64,000 bases of DNA. Origin: Actinomucor elegans (lineage: Eukaryota; Mucoromycota; Mucoromycetes; Mucorales; Mucoraceae). The DNA lies in NCBI GenBank assembly GCA_026027325.1, contig JAMSLZ010000017.1, forward strand, positions 62,001 to 126,000. Reading direction: 5' to 3'. The first letter of the stretch is position 1, and the number at the start of each line of letters is the position of its first letter. Below, in pieces: positions 25,123-36,578 of the stretch. The notes under the pieces were generated by a model. That model was not told where the DNA came from, ran no database searches, and saw nothing but the letters and a program-made list of their open reading frames with translations. A program made the position numbers and the translations under genes.

Positions 25123-26034
25123 AGACAAATAGCTTGATCTAATGAATTTAGAATATTAGTAGATTAGCAAGTTAGTAGTAATAAATAGTTTATTGAAATA
25201 ATCATCAATCATTGTCTGTGCACTCCTTCATTAGCAACTATATATATAACTTATTTTTTATTGTATGCCGATTTATCGTACCTTTTATATGAGCATTGTA
25301 ATGTGTTTGTTCTTTCTTAGCTGTATTTCGTATCTTTATGACAACCAATATACAAATAGCTAGTTTCATTGGCTGACAAGGCCTTGCAACGATTCTTCAA
25401 AAACATGTCTTTTTCAGCAATGAACTGGGATACACTCACTATTACCAGGCAAAATATAGATAAAACAAGACATGTTTACTCTACTGGACCAGCTGCCCTG
25501 AAACTCTTACATTTGCTAAACCAAACTATACTAGTTTTTACATGCTAAACAAACACCTACTTTGAATTATAAAGAATAAGACTCTATTATCAACCATACC
25601 TCTAAAATGGCTTTAATGATCAATAAATTTCTCAGTTGATCCCGATCAAATGTCACATCTAATTAGTTTTCCGTGTTCAGGATGATCTACTGTATCTGTT
25701 TATTTAATTATATTATATATCGAACGGTAGGCTAAGGTATGTCAGTACATATAGAGCTTCAAACTCATTGCGTTATTTCTGTACTACGAAGTAAAGTTTG
25801 TCTATTCATTTACTTATTGTCTATGATTAGTATTGTGGAGCAATGTGGTATTGAATGTGTATAGCGATATCTTTTTTATTGTAATTTTTGTTGTGTCGGA
25901 AATGTAGATGCTAGAGAATATATAAAGTCGGAAATATAGTAGTAAAAAAAAAGCAAGGTGGTGATAAAAAAAAAAATGAACAAGATAGAATAATGATAAA
26001 TAGAATAATAAAGAATAAAAAGTAGAGTATACGC
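25123..26034. other. convergent spacer NUFIP1-like / chitin synthase
   Basis: About 910 bases of 3' flanks of two convergent genes. It contains one dispersed-element copy (25630-25698, minus orientation) and A-rich tracts near 25945 and 25968. The open frame at 25814-26113 overlaps the chitin synthase 3' end out of frame and is not a gene. Confidence 0.5.
25630..25698 (-). repeat. dispersed intergenic element, copy 3
   Basis: Read on the minus strand: CAGATACAGTAGATCATC, CTGAACACGGAAAACTAA, TTAGATGTGACATTTGATCG, GGATCAACTGAG. This is one of the best-preserved copies. Confidence 0.75.
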
Positions 26035-28772
26035 TTATCCAGTGAAGATTCTGAAGATGAGGTAAAGTGTTGAACCAGTGAATCGAATCAAAGAAAGACA
26101 AGCGACAGACCAAAGCACAAAGCCAAGATAAGCAGCAGAACGATCACCCGTTGTGATGACGGAAGTATTTGTAATTGCGACAACGAGTGCCAAGTTGGAA
26201 ATAATCCAAGACAAGACAAGTCTAGTACGGAAAGATCTATAGTAATCCTCTTGTTTTGTCTTGGCATCACGATGCGATTTCTCTGGTTCAATCTTTTTGG
26301 TTAGTTCCACTTGAGCATCGATATACGCAGCATTAATATCCTTTTCTTCTACTGGCACTTCAACCTCAACAGCTAAATCACCAGATCCATCCTTTTTGGC
26401 CTTCACAACACCCAAATCAGTAGCTACAGTATTGTCACCCTTGGTACCCCAAGAAACATCATGAGTATTACAGAATGCATAGATATTGAGAACGTTGGTA
26501 TAACTGGGCGATAAAAGGATATACTGGATGAAACTGCTAAACATGTGCCAGGGATCGAGGAACATGAAACTGGAAACAAAGTACATCACGTAGGTTGCGC
26601 ACAAGGAAATAATGATATTTCTAAATGTACTTTGTCCAAGCATTGTAATAAACGATCCATCCGATTCTTCTACAATGGTAGTAACACCAACGACAGTAAT
26701 CCAAACAGCAGCAAACATCATGTAAATCATTAGCAGAGCGAAAAAGACCATGGAACCAGTATAAGCGATCTTGGAACCTTGGGGACGATTACCGAGAGCA
26801 ATAATGAATTGTACAACGAGCAAAATAATGTAGATATAATTTAAGATGTTGTGTAAAAGCCTTGCGACGTCAGCAGAGAAAGGGGCATTGGTGAGACCAG
26901 GCTGACCATCCTCGGGAGGAATAAGAGCACGCGTCAAGATGAAGAAAGTGAGGTAAAAGTTACCCAAAGCAAACCAGGAAAAGATCAAATTATAAGTATT
27001 GTAAAGATCCTCAAACATGAACATCATTTTACGAATGTAAGAGTGATCCGAAGCCCACACCTTACGCCAATGGTAAAGAGCATAAATACCAGCAAAGAAA
27101 GAACCTATTTAAACCATAAGTACACTTGGATACTACGCCTTTTTAAAATACTTTACCATTCAACCAACGTCTACGTTGAGAAATGAATTCATCGACTTTA
27201 TCAGGAACATCAGTTTCACCATAAGAGCTAGAAACATAATGCAAGACCCAGTGAGCTCCCTTCTTTGCAACCAACTCATAACACAAGATACGATCTTCAG
27301 CCAAGTACATATTAGCAGTAAAAATATCAGCATCACCACCATGTTGCGTCTCACCCAAAAAGTACTTTTCTAATGGACCGTGACCATCCAGATCATTTTG
27401 AAGAGCATTATATCGATAGGCTGAGAAAGCACCAGGCAATACGGAAATGTAACCGAATACGGATTCGAGAGGCTTATCCAAGATATTTGACATTTTATAT
27501 TCAAAGTTTTGAGCGGCAACCAAAGGATTCAGAAGAGCTACACCTGCAGTACCAGCCATAGCACGGATTTCACCACAAGCACCAGCAATATTGGAATTGA
27601 TATCAAACGCCTTCCAAAGATGGTAGATGGAAGTGCCACCAGGCTTTGTACCGACATCAATCAATACGCAAACATGAGGCTTGATAACTGGACCAAAAGC
27701 TTGGAAGAACCAACGATGAGAATTAATTTTCTTCTGATTCTTTTCTTTTAAGCAAAAGAGTATTTGACAGGGCACAACGTTCTTGGAGCCGGCTTTTTTC
27801 ACCTCCATATCAGGATCCACCGAAATTTGAGTGGTGTATTCGTAAAGATGAGCAGTAACAGGTTTACCGTGCACTACGTTCTTGGCTACACCCTCTTGGT
27901 AAACACCCAATAAAGACAATACGTTCAATGTACGAGGGTTGACCTTGTTACGACCATCGGACACGATACAAACGGTGACTTTATGCCAACCAGGACCACC
28001 GGAAGCAGGGCCCCAGGTACTGGAACGATCGCGAGAGCAAAGATGAGCGATATTCTTCATCACACCGTGCATAGTACGTGCAAACAAGACTTCATCTTCC
28101 TGCGTGATTTGGGTTAGTTTAGCTGCAGGTCTCTTTTTAAATGTCTTACATTATACATGGTCAAGACAATGAATAATTCAGTCTTTCGGCCGAGCATTTC
28201 TTGACGGAGAGTATAGCCTTCATTGGAAAAATCTTTGGGATCACAAGTAGCAGCAGTATAACGCATATGAGTGAATTCCTTTCCTTCCTTTAATGGCACA
28301 TCTTTTAAATAGCTAGTTGGCACAGGACAATCCAAAACCAAGTTACCCTTTGTCAATTTGACCTGTTTGGCTATTGCAAAAAATCAGTTTCTGAGTGACC
28401 ACCCAACATGGATTACTTACTTGTCTTGTATCGACGTGGCTGACGTCTAGGTACTTCGCCATAATGCATATTGGGCGAAGGAGGATTGAAATACTGAGGT
28501 ACAGCATTAGGAGAAGGTGGTGCACCATATGGAGGATAAGGTGAAGTAGGACTAGGTGGTGGGTATGGATTGGTTGGAGGATAGGGTGCTGAAGGTTGAT
28601 TCATACCAGAAGCCAAAAGAGGCTGATGGTCGTACTGTGGCATAGGTTGATCTGCTGGGTAACGGTCATCATCAAAAGGCGAACGAGTAATTGGAGGCTG
28701 GTTCGAGAACTGAGTATCTTGAAGAGGGAATTGGTCACTTTCCGACTTTTGACCTGGAGGAGGTTGATACAT
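26035..28772 (-). CDS. chitin synthase, division 1 (class I/II type)
   Basis: Plasma-membrane glycosyltransferase family 2 enzyme that polymerises UDP-GlcNAc into chitin. Four exons close in frame ([35 protein letters not shown]). The Pro/Gln/Tyr-rich N-terminus is followed by the chitin_synth_1N segment ([15 protein letters not shown]). The catalytic core has [40 protein letters not shown] acceptor residues, the EDRILC acid and the QRRRWLNG product-binding motif. About six to seven membrane helices follow, with no myosin or cytochrome-b5 domain. About 855 residues, normal for class I/II. The frame is open upstream of 28772 through a Phe-rich segment (MIIKTNLFYSLFF...), but I chose the Met before YQPPPGQ. 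Confidence 0.95.
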
Positions 28773-29192
28773 CTTTTGGTTTTCAGAAAAAAAAAAGAAG
28801 AGAAAAAAAGAAACAAAAAATAAACTATAGAATAGGTTAGTTTTTATAATCATTGTATTAGTAGTTGTATCACCATCCTGGGGCTGGTTCAGTTATAACG
28901 GACTTTACACTGTATTTAGGATTCACTATAACCAATCACTTATATTTCTGTGTAATCTAACCCTTTTCCTTTCAGGTTTAAATAAGCCACGCGTATTATC
29001 TCTTGTTTTAAGCCTCAAATCATAATAAAATGCGAAAAAAGGCTTGCTCACACAGCCATATTATTTAGTTAAAGAGCAATGCATTTCATAATCTAAAAGT
29101 TTTGTGTTTGGCTCCAATTAGGCGGCCATTTAAACGTAATGAATTATAAATAACATGTATAGGAATATTAGTTTAATAACTTTGGCATCACA

Positions 29193-29216
29193 GCGCACAC
29201 ACACACACACACACAC
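29193..29216. repeat. (CA)n microsatellite
   Basis: About eleven to twelve uninterrupted CA units following AGCG. Confidence 0.95.
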
Positions 29217-30687
29217 AAAGAAATTGCGCTGGCGCTCAATTGCGGATTCCTAATCTGGCTTCGAGTTTGCCATTTAAGTCAAAAGAATGGCACCTTTTTC
29301 TTTAACAAAGCCCTTCTCAACTTAAAGGTTAGTTACACTAAACTTGTTAGGCTTGAATAACCTTACGCAAATCAGGTCCTCCATCTTTAGCTGCATGCTG
29401 ACAGGATATGTGTATCTGACAAAGGCTTAGTCATAGATCAAAGATCTCTAACCCTGAAGTATACACTGGAGATATATATAATCATAGCGAGAGAAGGGTG
29501 ATAAATCAACTAGGTATCCGTGCCATCTAAAAATTCGTGGTAAATCACATTTTAAGCTTCATTAGCGACGCATAGAACAGAAAACTATTTCATATGCTAG
29601 ATTAAAAGCGGTCTATCCAAATGGTTTAAGCACGAAACAACTGCGATAAAGAGTATGGATCATGGCTATAGTCTACAAAAGCTTTGAACTCGAGCCTAAC
29701 TTCTATAGCTTAGCATTCCAAATGAATGTAAAATGATTTATTGTAGATGCTATAAGGCTTAAAATTAGTGATTTGATGGACAAAAATAGGCAATATAATA
29801 CATAGACGCGATCATGGTCGTACCTAGTTTTCTATGCGCGGTCAGTTTCAGCGCTGGTGTCTTTCAATTTCAGATAATATCAATCAGGTTATTTCATATA
29901 CTACCAATTCAAACAGCCAGTTCAAACATATACATCTCTATAACTTCCTATATGAATTTATCCTAAGTTAGCTTTTATTTCGTCCGCTAAATGTCAATTT
30001 TCATAAGCTTGACGACTGATAAACGGAGCTTAAGTCCATTGGTTGACACAAACTGAATTTGAATATTTCTTCTTCCTTGGCGCTTTCAACAAAAAATCCT
30101 TCAAATCAAACATTTGCATTTGTATTATCAGCTAAATAAGATAGGGATCTCTTCCCTAGGAAAAACATAGAATATATATAAATATATGTTGATTAATGAA
30201 TAAATTTTTTAAATCATGTATGCAAGTTATCAGCTGTTAATCAACTCCGGTGTTTATATTTTTTACGAATTTGGAACGGCTTTCCTTCCGTTTTCTTACA
30301 AAAAGTGCCTATTAAAAAGACTAGTATATATTTGTCACTTTGAAGATTATTATTAAGAAATAATAATAAAGCGTAAAATCTCAAATGCTTAACTTTAAAA
30401 GTTAAATTAACTGACAGTACAACTCTATTGGCTGCGATGATTGTTACGCGTTGTCTGCTTCATAAGCTCTTGAAGATTAACAAATGCGTCTAGCACCATA
30501 ATGAGGCATGAAAACTATTTAATTTCCGGAGGGAATATATATAAAATACAGCTATTTTTATTGATATTATTTTCGCAGTACTATTTTACCATGGGTAGGA
30601 TTGGTGATAAAGCATCGACCATGCCGAGATTTGATTCTTTGAAACAAGATTTTTCTTAGGGTGATTCTATTTGGACTGCAAAATCTA

Positions 30688-31030
30688 ATTGTGAAAAGAT
30701 TCCAACTAAATCGGGTTTGAATAATGCTGTAATACTTGTAAGCATAAAAAAAAAGTGCTTAAGAATTCAACTTTTTATCTCATTTTTACTAAACGTTTAC
30801 TTGTTTTCTTATAAACTTTCTTTTGCTATCTTTTTAAGTCGAATACTAAACTACACCTGTTTATGCCTCAAATTAAATGATTTGACCATAAAAAAGCTGA
30901 ATTAAGCACTTTTTTTTTTATGTTTACAAGTATTACATTTCGTCAATATAGTAGACAGCATGATTCAAACCTGATTTAGTTGGAATCTCTTCACAATTAA
31001 TAGCGCCACCCTTTTTTTTATCACCTTGCC
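30688..31030. repeat. imperfect inverted repeat with coding-like right arm
   Basis: The left arm (30688-30768) carries AATTGTGAAAAGATTCCAAC, TAAATCGGGTTTGAATAA and TAATACTTGTAAGCAT. The reverse complement of the right arm (about 30900-31000) carries AATTGTGAAGAGATTCCAAC, TAAATCAGGTTTGAATCA and TAATACTTGTAAACAT, plus about 20 extra bases. On the minus strand the right arm reads as a short protein C-terminus (FIQAMLWQGDKKKGGAINCE, then EIPTKSGLNHAVYYIDEM and stop). An in-frame stop precedes it by about 12 codons, so it is a fragment. I do not recognise the protein. Confidence 0.65.
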
Positions 31031-31207
31031 AGAGCATAGCTTGTATAAATTTTATAGAACTCGAAGCGGTGCCTTATATATCATTTATCATGTTAGGATT
31101 TATGTCGAGGCATTTTTATGACATAGAATTTACACAGAAATAGTCCCAGATATTCATTCAAATATGTAGTTATAGATTATGTTTAGATTAGTTCATTTAT
31201 ATAAATC

Positions 31208-31277
31208 TTAACCGATTTCGGCCCAATGTCGTACCTGATTAGTATTCCATGTTCAAAATAAGCTGCTGTGTGTACTG
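31208..31277 (-). repeat. dispersed intergenic element, copy 4
   Basis: On the minus strand: CAGTACACACAGCAGCTTA, TTTTGAACATGGAATACTAA, TCAGGTACGACATTGGGCCG, AAATCGGTTAAG. It is full length with clear spacing. Confidence 0.75.
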
Positions 31278-31361
31278 AAACTCTCTTTTAAATAAAATAC
31301 AAAGTTTTATTATGGTTCTATCTGTAAAATATTAATATTTTATTTTATAGAATCTGAGCAC

Positions 31362-31438
31362 CTCTAGATCTCTCGATCAATCTCGGTCAAATGTCGCCTT
31401 TAGGAAGTAATCGAAATTCAAAATGAACTGATGTATCT
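31362..31438 (-). repeat. dispersed intergenic element, copy 5
   Basis: On the minus strand: AGATACATCAGTTCATTTTG, AATTTCGATTACTTCC, AAAGGCGACATTTGACCGAG, ATTGATCGAGAGATCTAGAG. It has the best core match and lies 85 bases from copy 4 in the same orientation. Confidence 0.8.
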
Positions 31439-32266
31439 ATTGATAGTTTATATCAGTATTCAGGTGTTAAAAAACTCGACTTCAATATATATATCTAAAA
31501 AAATGAATGTTGCTGTAAAGAAAATCAAATTGAACTTCAAGTACATAAGGTGCCAGTGTATAGCTGCCGCTTTCTAAGGCTCTTATTTCAATTTTAGACC
31601 TAAAATTACCAAATCTGAGCATCGAAAAGTCAGTTATATAATGGAAATTGATTCTATTGCAAGATGGAGTTCACAAATCCTCTCGGCAAAACTCTCCAGC
31701 TTACGGAAACTATATCTAGAACCACAGTGAGTGAAGACACAGCTCGTGTTTTCGGACAACTAACAACATGAATCATGCTATATTCAATGCTATGGCTTGA
31801 ACAACGGTAGCCTCTTTAGAAATTGCAAATCTTCGATTACAGGGACTTTTTTGTGTTCGAAGACAAAATGTATCTTAGTATTCTGTTACAGAATGCAATC
31901 GTTTTTATGAGAATCACATTCAACACAACATATACTAAATGAGTGAAGCACACTGTTGTATTCGTATTCCTGTATCTCATAATTTTCATCCTTGCATAAC
32001 ACCTTTAACCTTAAGCTCTAAATTTCAGGTAAACTTCAGCTTAAGAAAAATACTAAATCAGCTCGATTTTAATTGAAGCAGCATCTGAGTAGTACTCAAA
32101 CACAGAATGGATTTTTTTTTTCTTTTTTGTGAATATTTGTTGTTAAATGTCTTAGTATACAGTATAACCAAATAGTTCTTAGCTCTCACAGAATCAAACA
32201 CTAGTTATTGCTGATGTATGTATATACAAAGAATGAATGCTCACAAGAGTGAGCCGATTTGATTAT

Positions 32267-33339
32267 TTATTGCAACTTTGATTTTAAAATATCCAACAAC
32301 TTTACTCCATCTTTAGCAAAATTACGAATACCCTCTGATAATTTTTCAGTAGCCATAGCATCTTCATTCATATGCCAACGGAAAGAAGCTTCATTGTCGA
32401 AAAAGGATACCTTATCCATCTTCTTGATATTTTGAGGACTCAACTTGACCTCCAATTTTGTCTTTTCGTTATGAAGATCAGCCAATAGCTTGGGTGAAAT
32501 GGTAAGGAAATCACAACCGGCCAATTCCTTAATTTCACCAGTATTACGGAACGAAGCACCCATCACGATCGTTTTATATCCATGTTGCTTGTAATAATTA
32601 TAAATATTTGTTACGGAAATGACACCAGGATCTTCTGACGAAGCATAATCTTTACCCGTGTGAGCTTTGTGCCAATCCATGATACGTCCAACAAAAGGAG
32701 AGATCAAAGTAACACCCGCTTCAGCACAAGCAACGGCCTGAGGGAATCCAAATAGCAAAGTCAAATTACAATGAATGCCATGCTTGGTCTCGAGTTCGTG
32801 AGCGGCATGAATGCCTTCAAAAGTCGATGCAACTTTGATTAAAATACGTTGTTTATCAACGCCTTCATCTTCGTACAGGTGGATTAATCGAATCGCCTTA
32901 TCAATGGTGGCTTGCTTATCAAATGAAAGACGAGCATCCACTTCAGTAGAGACACGACCGGGAACAATCTTGAGGATCTCTTTACCAAAGTTGATCAAGA
33001 GTTTGTCAAAAGCCCAGCATGCTTGTTCATCCAGGTTACTAACAACACCCTAGTGAGTGAGAAAAAAGTAAATATGAAACAAATGAAACTTACCCGCCCT
33101 TCTTTTTGGCAAACTCGATTGCTTCGTCAACAAGCTTGGCATATTCTGATTTTTGAGAAGCTGCCAAGATTAAAGAAGGATTGGTAGTAGCATCTTGGGG
33201 TTTATATTGTGCAATAGCTATATAATTGATTTTAATCAGATACTTGTTCAAATAAGTATAGTCCGCTCTTACTTTCAAAATCGCCTGAATCGGCAACAAC
33301 TGTAGTGAATTCTTTGAGCTGATCAAGTACGGTAGACAT
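32267..33339 (-). CDS. TAL1: transaldolase
   Basis: Non-oxidative pentose phosphate pathway enzyme that moves a dihydroxyacetone unit between sugar phosphates; cytosolic. Three exons: [20 protein letters not shown] start, then [20 protein letters not shown], then the long exon. Key parts: DATTNPSL; the [18 protein letters not shown] block; the Schiff-base lysine in [21 protein letters not shown]; and [11 protein letters not shown]. About 325 residues, normal. The second intron has two nearby acceptors: CACTAG, then TTGTTAG 12 bases on. Only the downstream one keeps frame and gives [20 protein letters not shown], matching the family. It is divergent from the thioesterase gene (373-bp shared upstream region). 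Confidence 0.96.
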
Positions 33340-33712
33340 GGTTAAATAGATAAAAGAAAATACAAAGTACAAAAAAAAGTTATTACTGCCGTATTTTATA
33401 TAAACTTGAAACCCTTGCTAGTCGCTGCCAACTGCATTATTTGCATGATGGTTTCATGATCAAATTCTCAACAAAAACCAGGATTTGGGGTGTTCTGAGT
33501 GAACTAATATTTAAACAAGCGCGGAAATTGCATGCTAGTCCATCAGGCTAAATCTATTTTCCGTTTACTATTTGTAATGACAAGAATTATCTAAACCGTC
33601 AATTCAGTTTTAGTCATTAGGAATCTCTTTGTGACTGTTTTTAATGAAGCACATATATATATTTAATCTGCCTTAAATTTCCCTTTTTCATATCATTGTT
33701 TTTATATAATCA
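33340..33712. promoter_or_regulatory. bidirectional promoter, transaldolase / thioesterase
   Basis: A 373-base gap between two divergent starts. It has ATTTTATATAAACTT at about 33393 on the transaldolase side and ATATATATTTAA at about 33653 on the thioesterase side, both plausible TATA elements. Confidence 0.5.
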
Positions 33713-34952
33713 ATGCCTAATTCAACCTTCCCCGCTGTCGTCTCGTTTGCAGATAAAAAGAATTCCACTCCAGTCATCACAGCCAAGTTTGGTGATGAAA
33801 ACGACGAAGACTTTGGTGCTCGTATGGCCAATGCGGTCGAGGTCCAAGAAATCGATGTGAACTTGTATATGAGTAAAGAGCTTTGGTTACCTGCTGGTGC
33901 CCGTGGTGCTTTCGGTGGACAGGTAAAATGGTAAATGTATGAATTTAATACAGAAATTAAATGGGATAATAGATCGTTGCCCAAGCCCTGAGAGCTGCAT
34001 TCTATTCAGTCGGTGACGAGTTTGACATTCATGTAATATAATTTTTTCATATGTATAATATCCTGCTTATTAATATATCCTTATCTATTTAGTCTCTTCA
34101 CAGCTATTTCATCTTACCCGGTAATGTCGAAGTACCCGTCATTTACCAAGTATCTCGTCTTCGCGATGGTAGATCTTTTGCTACTCGATTTGTTACTGCC
34201 ACTCAGAGAGGCAAAGCCATCTTTGTTTGCAGTTTCAGCTTTACCAAGCCTGATACAAGCATTCAATTGAGCCATCAAACTAAAATGCCCAAAGTGCCTG
34301 AACCAGAATCGCTTGCCTCGTAAGTTGCTTTTTCAGAACCAAAGAGCACATAGTTCTAATACGCATGCTGTATATAGGGAAGTTGAATTACTACAAAAAG
34401 CGTTGGATCAAAACGATTTACCACCCAAGTACCACGAATATATCAAACTTCGTATTGAAGAAAGCTCACCTGTGGATTACCGTGAAATCAATGTCCCACA
34501 ACCCACATTTGAAGCTGTAAGTGCAATACTATGGCTTTGCATGAAAATTGAACTGATTTTTTTTTGCGATATGTATACAGCGTCGTTGGTTCAAGACAAG
34601 AGGTCAGCTAAGTGCAGACAAGAGACTTCACGCTTGTGTCATTGCTTATGCATCGGATAGTGGCTTTATTAGTACAGCTGCCAAGGCAAATGGTGTTCCT
34701 TCAAGAGGTATTGGTATGTTGGCAAGTTTAGATCATAGCATGTGGTTCCACGCACCAGCTAGAGCTGATGAATGGCTATTGTACGATATGCACAGCCCTC
34801 GAACCAGTGGTGGACGTGGTATGGCATTTGGTAGAATTTATAGCAGAGATGGTACATTGATTGCTACCACTGCTCAAGAAGGTATTCTTAGATTATCCAA
34901 GCGTGAACAAGAAAAGCGTAGCCAGCAAATACCCGGTGGTAGCAAGCTATAG
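33713..34952 (+). CDS. peroxisomal acyl-CoA thioesterase II (TesB/ACOT8/Tes1 type)
   Basis: Hydrolyses acyl-CoA to free acid and CoA, supporting peroxisomal beta-oxidation. Five exons close in frame (GGQ-IVAQALRA; FDIH-SLHSYF; ESLAS-EVELL; PTFEA-RRWFKTR). The double-hotdog TesB signatures are visible: GARGAFGGQIVAQAL; LHSYFILPGNVEVPVIY; RDGRSFATRFV; DHSMWFHAPARADEWLLYDM and AFGRIYSRDGTLIATTAQEG. The protein ends GGSKL; the terminal SKL is the canonical PTS1 peroxisomal targeting tripeptide. About 340 residues, normal for the family. It is divergent from transaldolase. Confidence 0.95.
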
Positions 34953-35235
34953 AGAGCTCCCATCACATTTTTTTTTTATATGCCCATTACTATACATACT
35001 TAGGCTCATTTAATAAACAATTTTTTATTATATAGCACATCGTAGTTTTTCTGAATTATCTTTGATGAAGATTACCTTAGCGAGATAAGTTTAATACATT
35101 TGATTCTGGAAATAATAATGATCTCACTTAGGCGAAAGAAACAGCCATTTGGCTTTTGTAGGATACGAATTAACAATTACATATACAAACCATTTGGCAT
35201 GACTAAAGCATCTGAGGTAATAGAAATTCTACTAG

Positions 35236-35305
35236 ATGCAGTAATTCTGTTCAAGTTTAGCCTATTGATTGGATGCGACATTTGATCGAGATCGGTCGAG
35301 AGATG
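35236..35305 (+). repeat. dispersed intergenic element, copy 6
   Basis: TGCAGTAATTCTGTTCAAG, TTGGATGCGACATTTGATCG, AGATCGGTCGAGAGATG. The core is almost intact, including the GAYCGA-GA-TCGGTC inverted motif. Confidence 0.8.
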
Positions 35306-35406
35306 TAATGATTATATATGTTGTGTAAGTTCTATATAATCTACTGCTCTTGTTAACATATACAGTATAGTCATTGTAAGCATTTTAGTTAAATAATAAT
35401 TCTAGT

Positions 35407-35476
35407 AAATGAAGTAAATCATTTTGAACATATCCTAGTCCCAGATACGACATTAAACGAAAATCGCTTGGAAGAT
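35407..35476 (+). repeat. dispersed intergenic element, copy 7
   Basis: GAAGTAAATCATTTTGAACA, TATCCTAGTCCCAGATACGA, CATTAAACGAAAATCGCTTG. The left half is well conserved and the core is degraded. Confidence 0.7.
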
Positions 35477-35579
35477 TCACAGATTTACTAGTTTATAAGA
35501 TATACAAGTAATTCACTGTTAATCTATAGCAAGGGATATGCATATTATACTTTAACAAAGAAAGTGTTTTAGCTGATAT

Positions 35580-35645
35580 GACAGCTCATTCTAAATATGA
35601 AATACTAACTACATGTGACATTTGACCGAGACCAGTTGTGGGATC
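35580..35645 (+). repeat. dispersed intergenic element, copy 8
   Basis: GACAGCTCATTCTAAATATG, AAATACTAACTACATGTGAC, ATTTGACCGAGACCAGTTGT. Confidence 0.72.
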
Positions 35646-35878
35646 AAGATAGGGCAAAAATAGGATTGCTTCAGTAAGTTTTCAAAGGCAGCTTCTTTTG
35701 GGGCCCAGAATTGTATTACTGTATGGAAAATATAGACTCCATTTTAGAGACATGGTTTTTTAAGTAAAATCACTTTTAATATGTTTGAACCTATGCGGTA
35801 ATAGGTTTGTCATGTCTTTACTTTAAACCACTAGAGATGCAATTGTGCTTTGAAAAAGATAAAAATTCGATATTGCAT

Positions 35879-35879
<1 letters not shown>

Positions 35880-35909
<30 letters not shown>
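35880..35909. repeat. A30 homopolymer tract
   Basis: Thirty consecutive adenines after ATATTGCATC. It could be a decayed retroposon tail or slippage; nothing flanking settles this. Confidence 0.9.
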
Positions 35910-35910
<1 letters not shown>

Positions 35911-36181
35911 AAGGATTGAAAGAAATAAAAACAACAGTAGCACATTTTTCGTATTACCGTTTTTTTTTCATTATTTTTTTTATTTTTTATTTTTATTGCA
36001 GCTTAATTGAGCAAATAGTATTTTTTCATTATGAACCTGTGTATAGTATCAATACTCTCTCTATATTGTAGCTGTATTCCGCCAACAAGTCACTTAAGAT
36101 CATTGCCTTATCAATTCCTAGTAAAACAATAAAAATGTGTAACGGCGCTATTCAGAACGACCATTATTCAAGATAGGGCAG

Positions 36182-36226
36182 CCGTTATGGATATTCCATT
36201 ATCAATTCAACGATCATCCATAACGG
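36182..36226. repeat. perfect 11-bp inverted repeat, 23-base loop
   Basis: CCGTTATGGAT at 36182-36192 and its exact reverse complement ATCCATAACGG at 36216-36226, about 350 bases upstream of the MBOAT start. Confidence 0.8.
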
Positions 36227-36578
36227 AGAAGAAATGGAGATTGAACTTTGATTAAGTCTTATTATCAATCTTGAATGTAAAAAAAAGTTTTAGCCAAAAT
36301 ATATATATAAGGCAAGTTTTTATGGTAAAAAAAAGGCTTAGACCGATATTTATATATAAAAAAAAGGAAGCATAACGCTTTCATAAAAAAAGAAGTACTC
36401 TTCTTACAAGTCAAGCAATCAAAGATAGTAGGTACGCTATGACAAAGGATCTCAAAGCTGAATGCCATGCTTTTTTCTGTCAGCAGAAATCCTAAAAGCG
36501 GGATTCGATTACCCGAATATATAGTGCGTTGACGGTTACAATATATCGGCTTCTTTTTTCTCCACAAAAGGATAGACA

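Larger units (their letters stand above)
28773..32266. other. 3.5-kb gene-poor region
   Basis: The longest stretch without a gene. It contains a (CA)n tract at 29193-29216, an inverted repeat with a coding-like arm (30688-31030) and two dispersed-element copies in the same orientation (31208-31277 and 31362-31438). The base composition is strongly AT-rich. I saw no tRNA and no credible open frame; the 62-codon frame at 30717-30905 lies inside the inverted repeat loop. Confidence 0.6.
34953..36578. other. repeat-rich spacer upstream of the MBOAT gene
   Basis: 1.6 kb with three dispersed-element copies in one orientation (35236-35305, 35407-35476, 35580-35645), an A30 run at 35880-35909 and a hairpin-like palindrome at 36182-36226. 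A short minus-strand open frame at 36265-36654 overlaps the MBOAT start and is not recognisable. No gene is called. Confidence 0.55.

Noticed and set aside
28773..28853. Hydrophobic N-terminal extension of chitin synthase (MIIKTNLFYSLFF...)
   Set aside because: Encoded by a T-rich stretch typical of a 5' leader; chitin synthases of this type start with a polar Pro-rich region. Not fully excluded.
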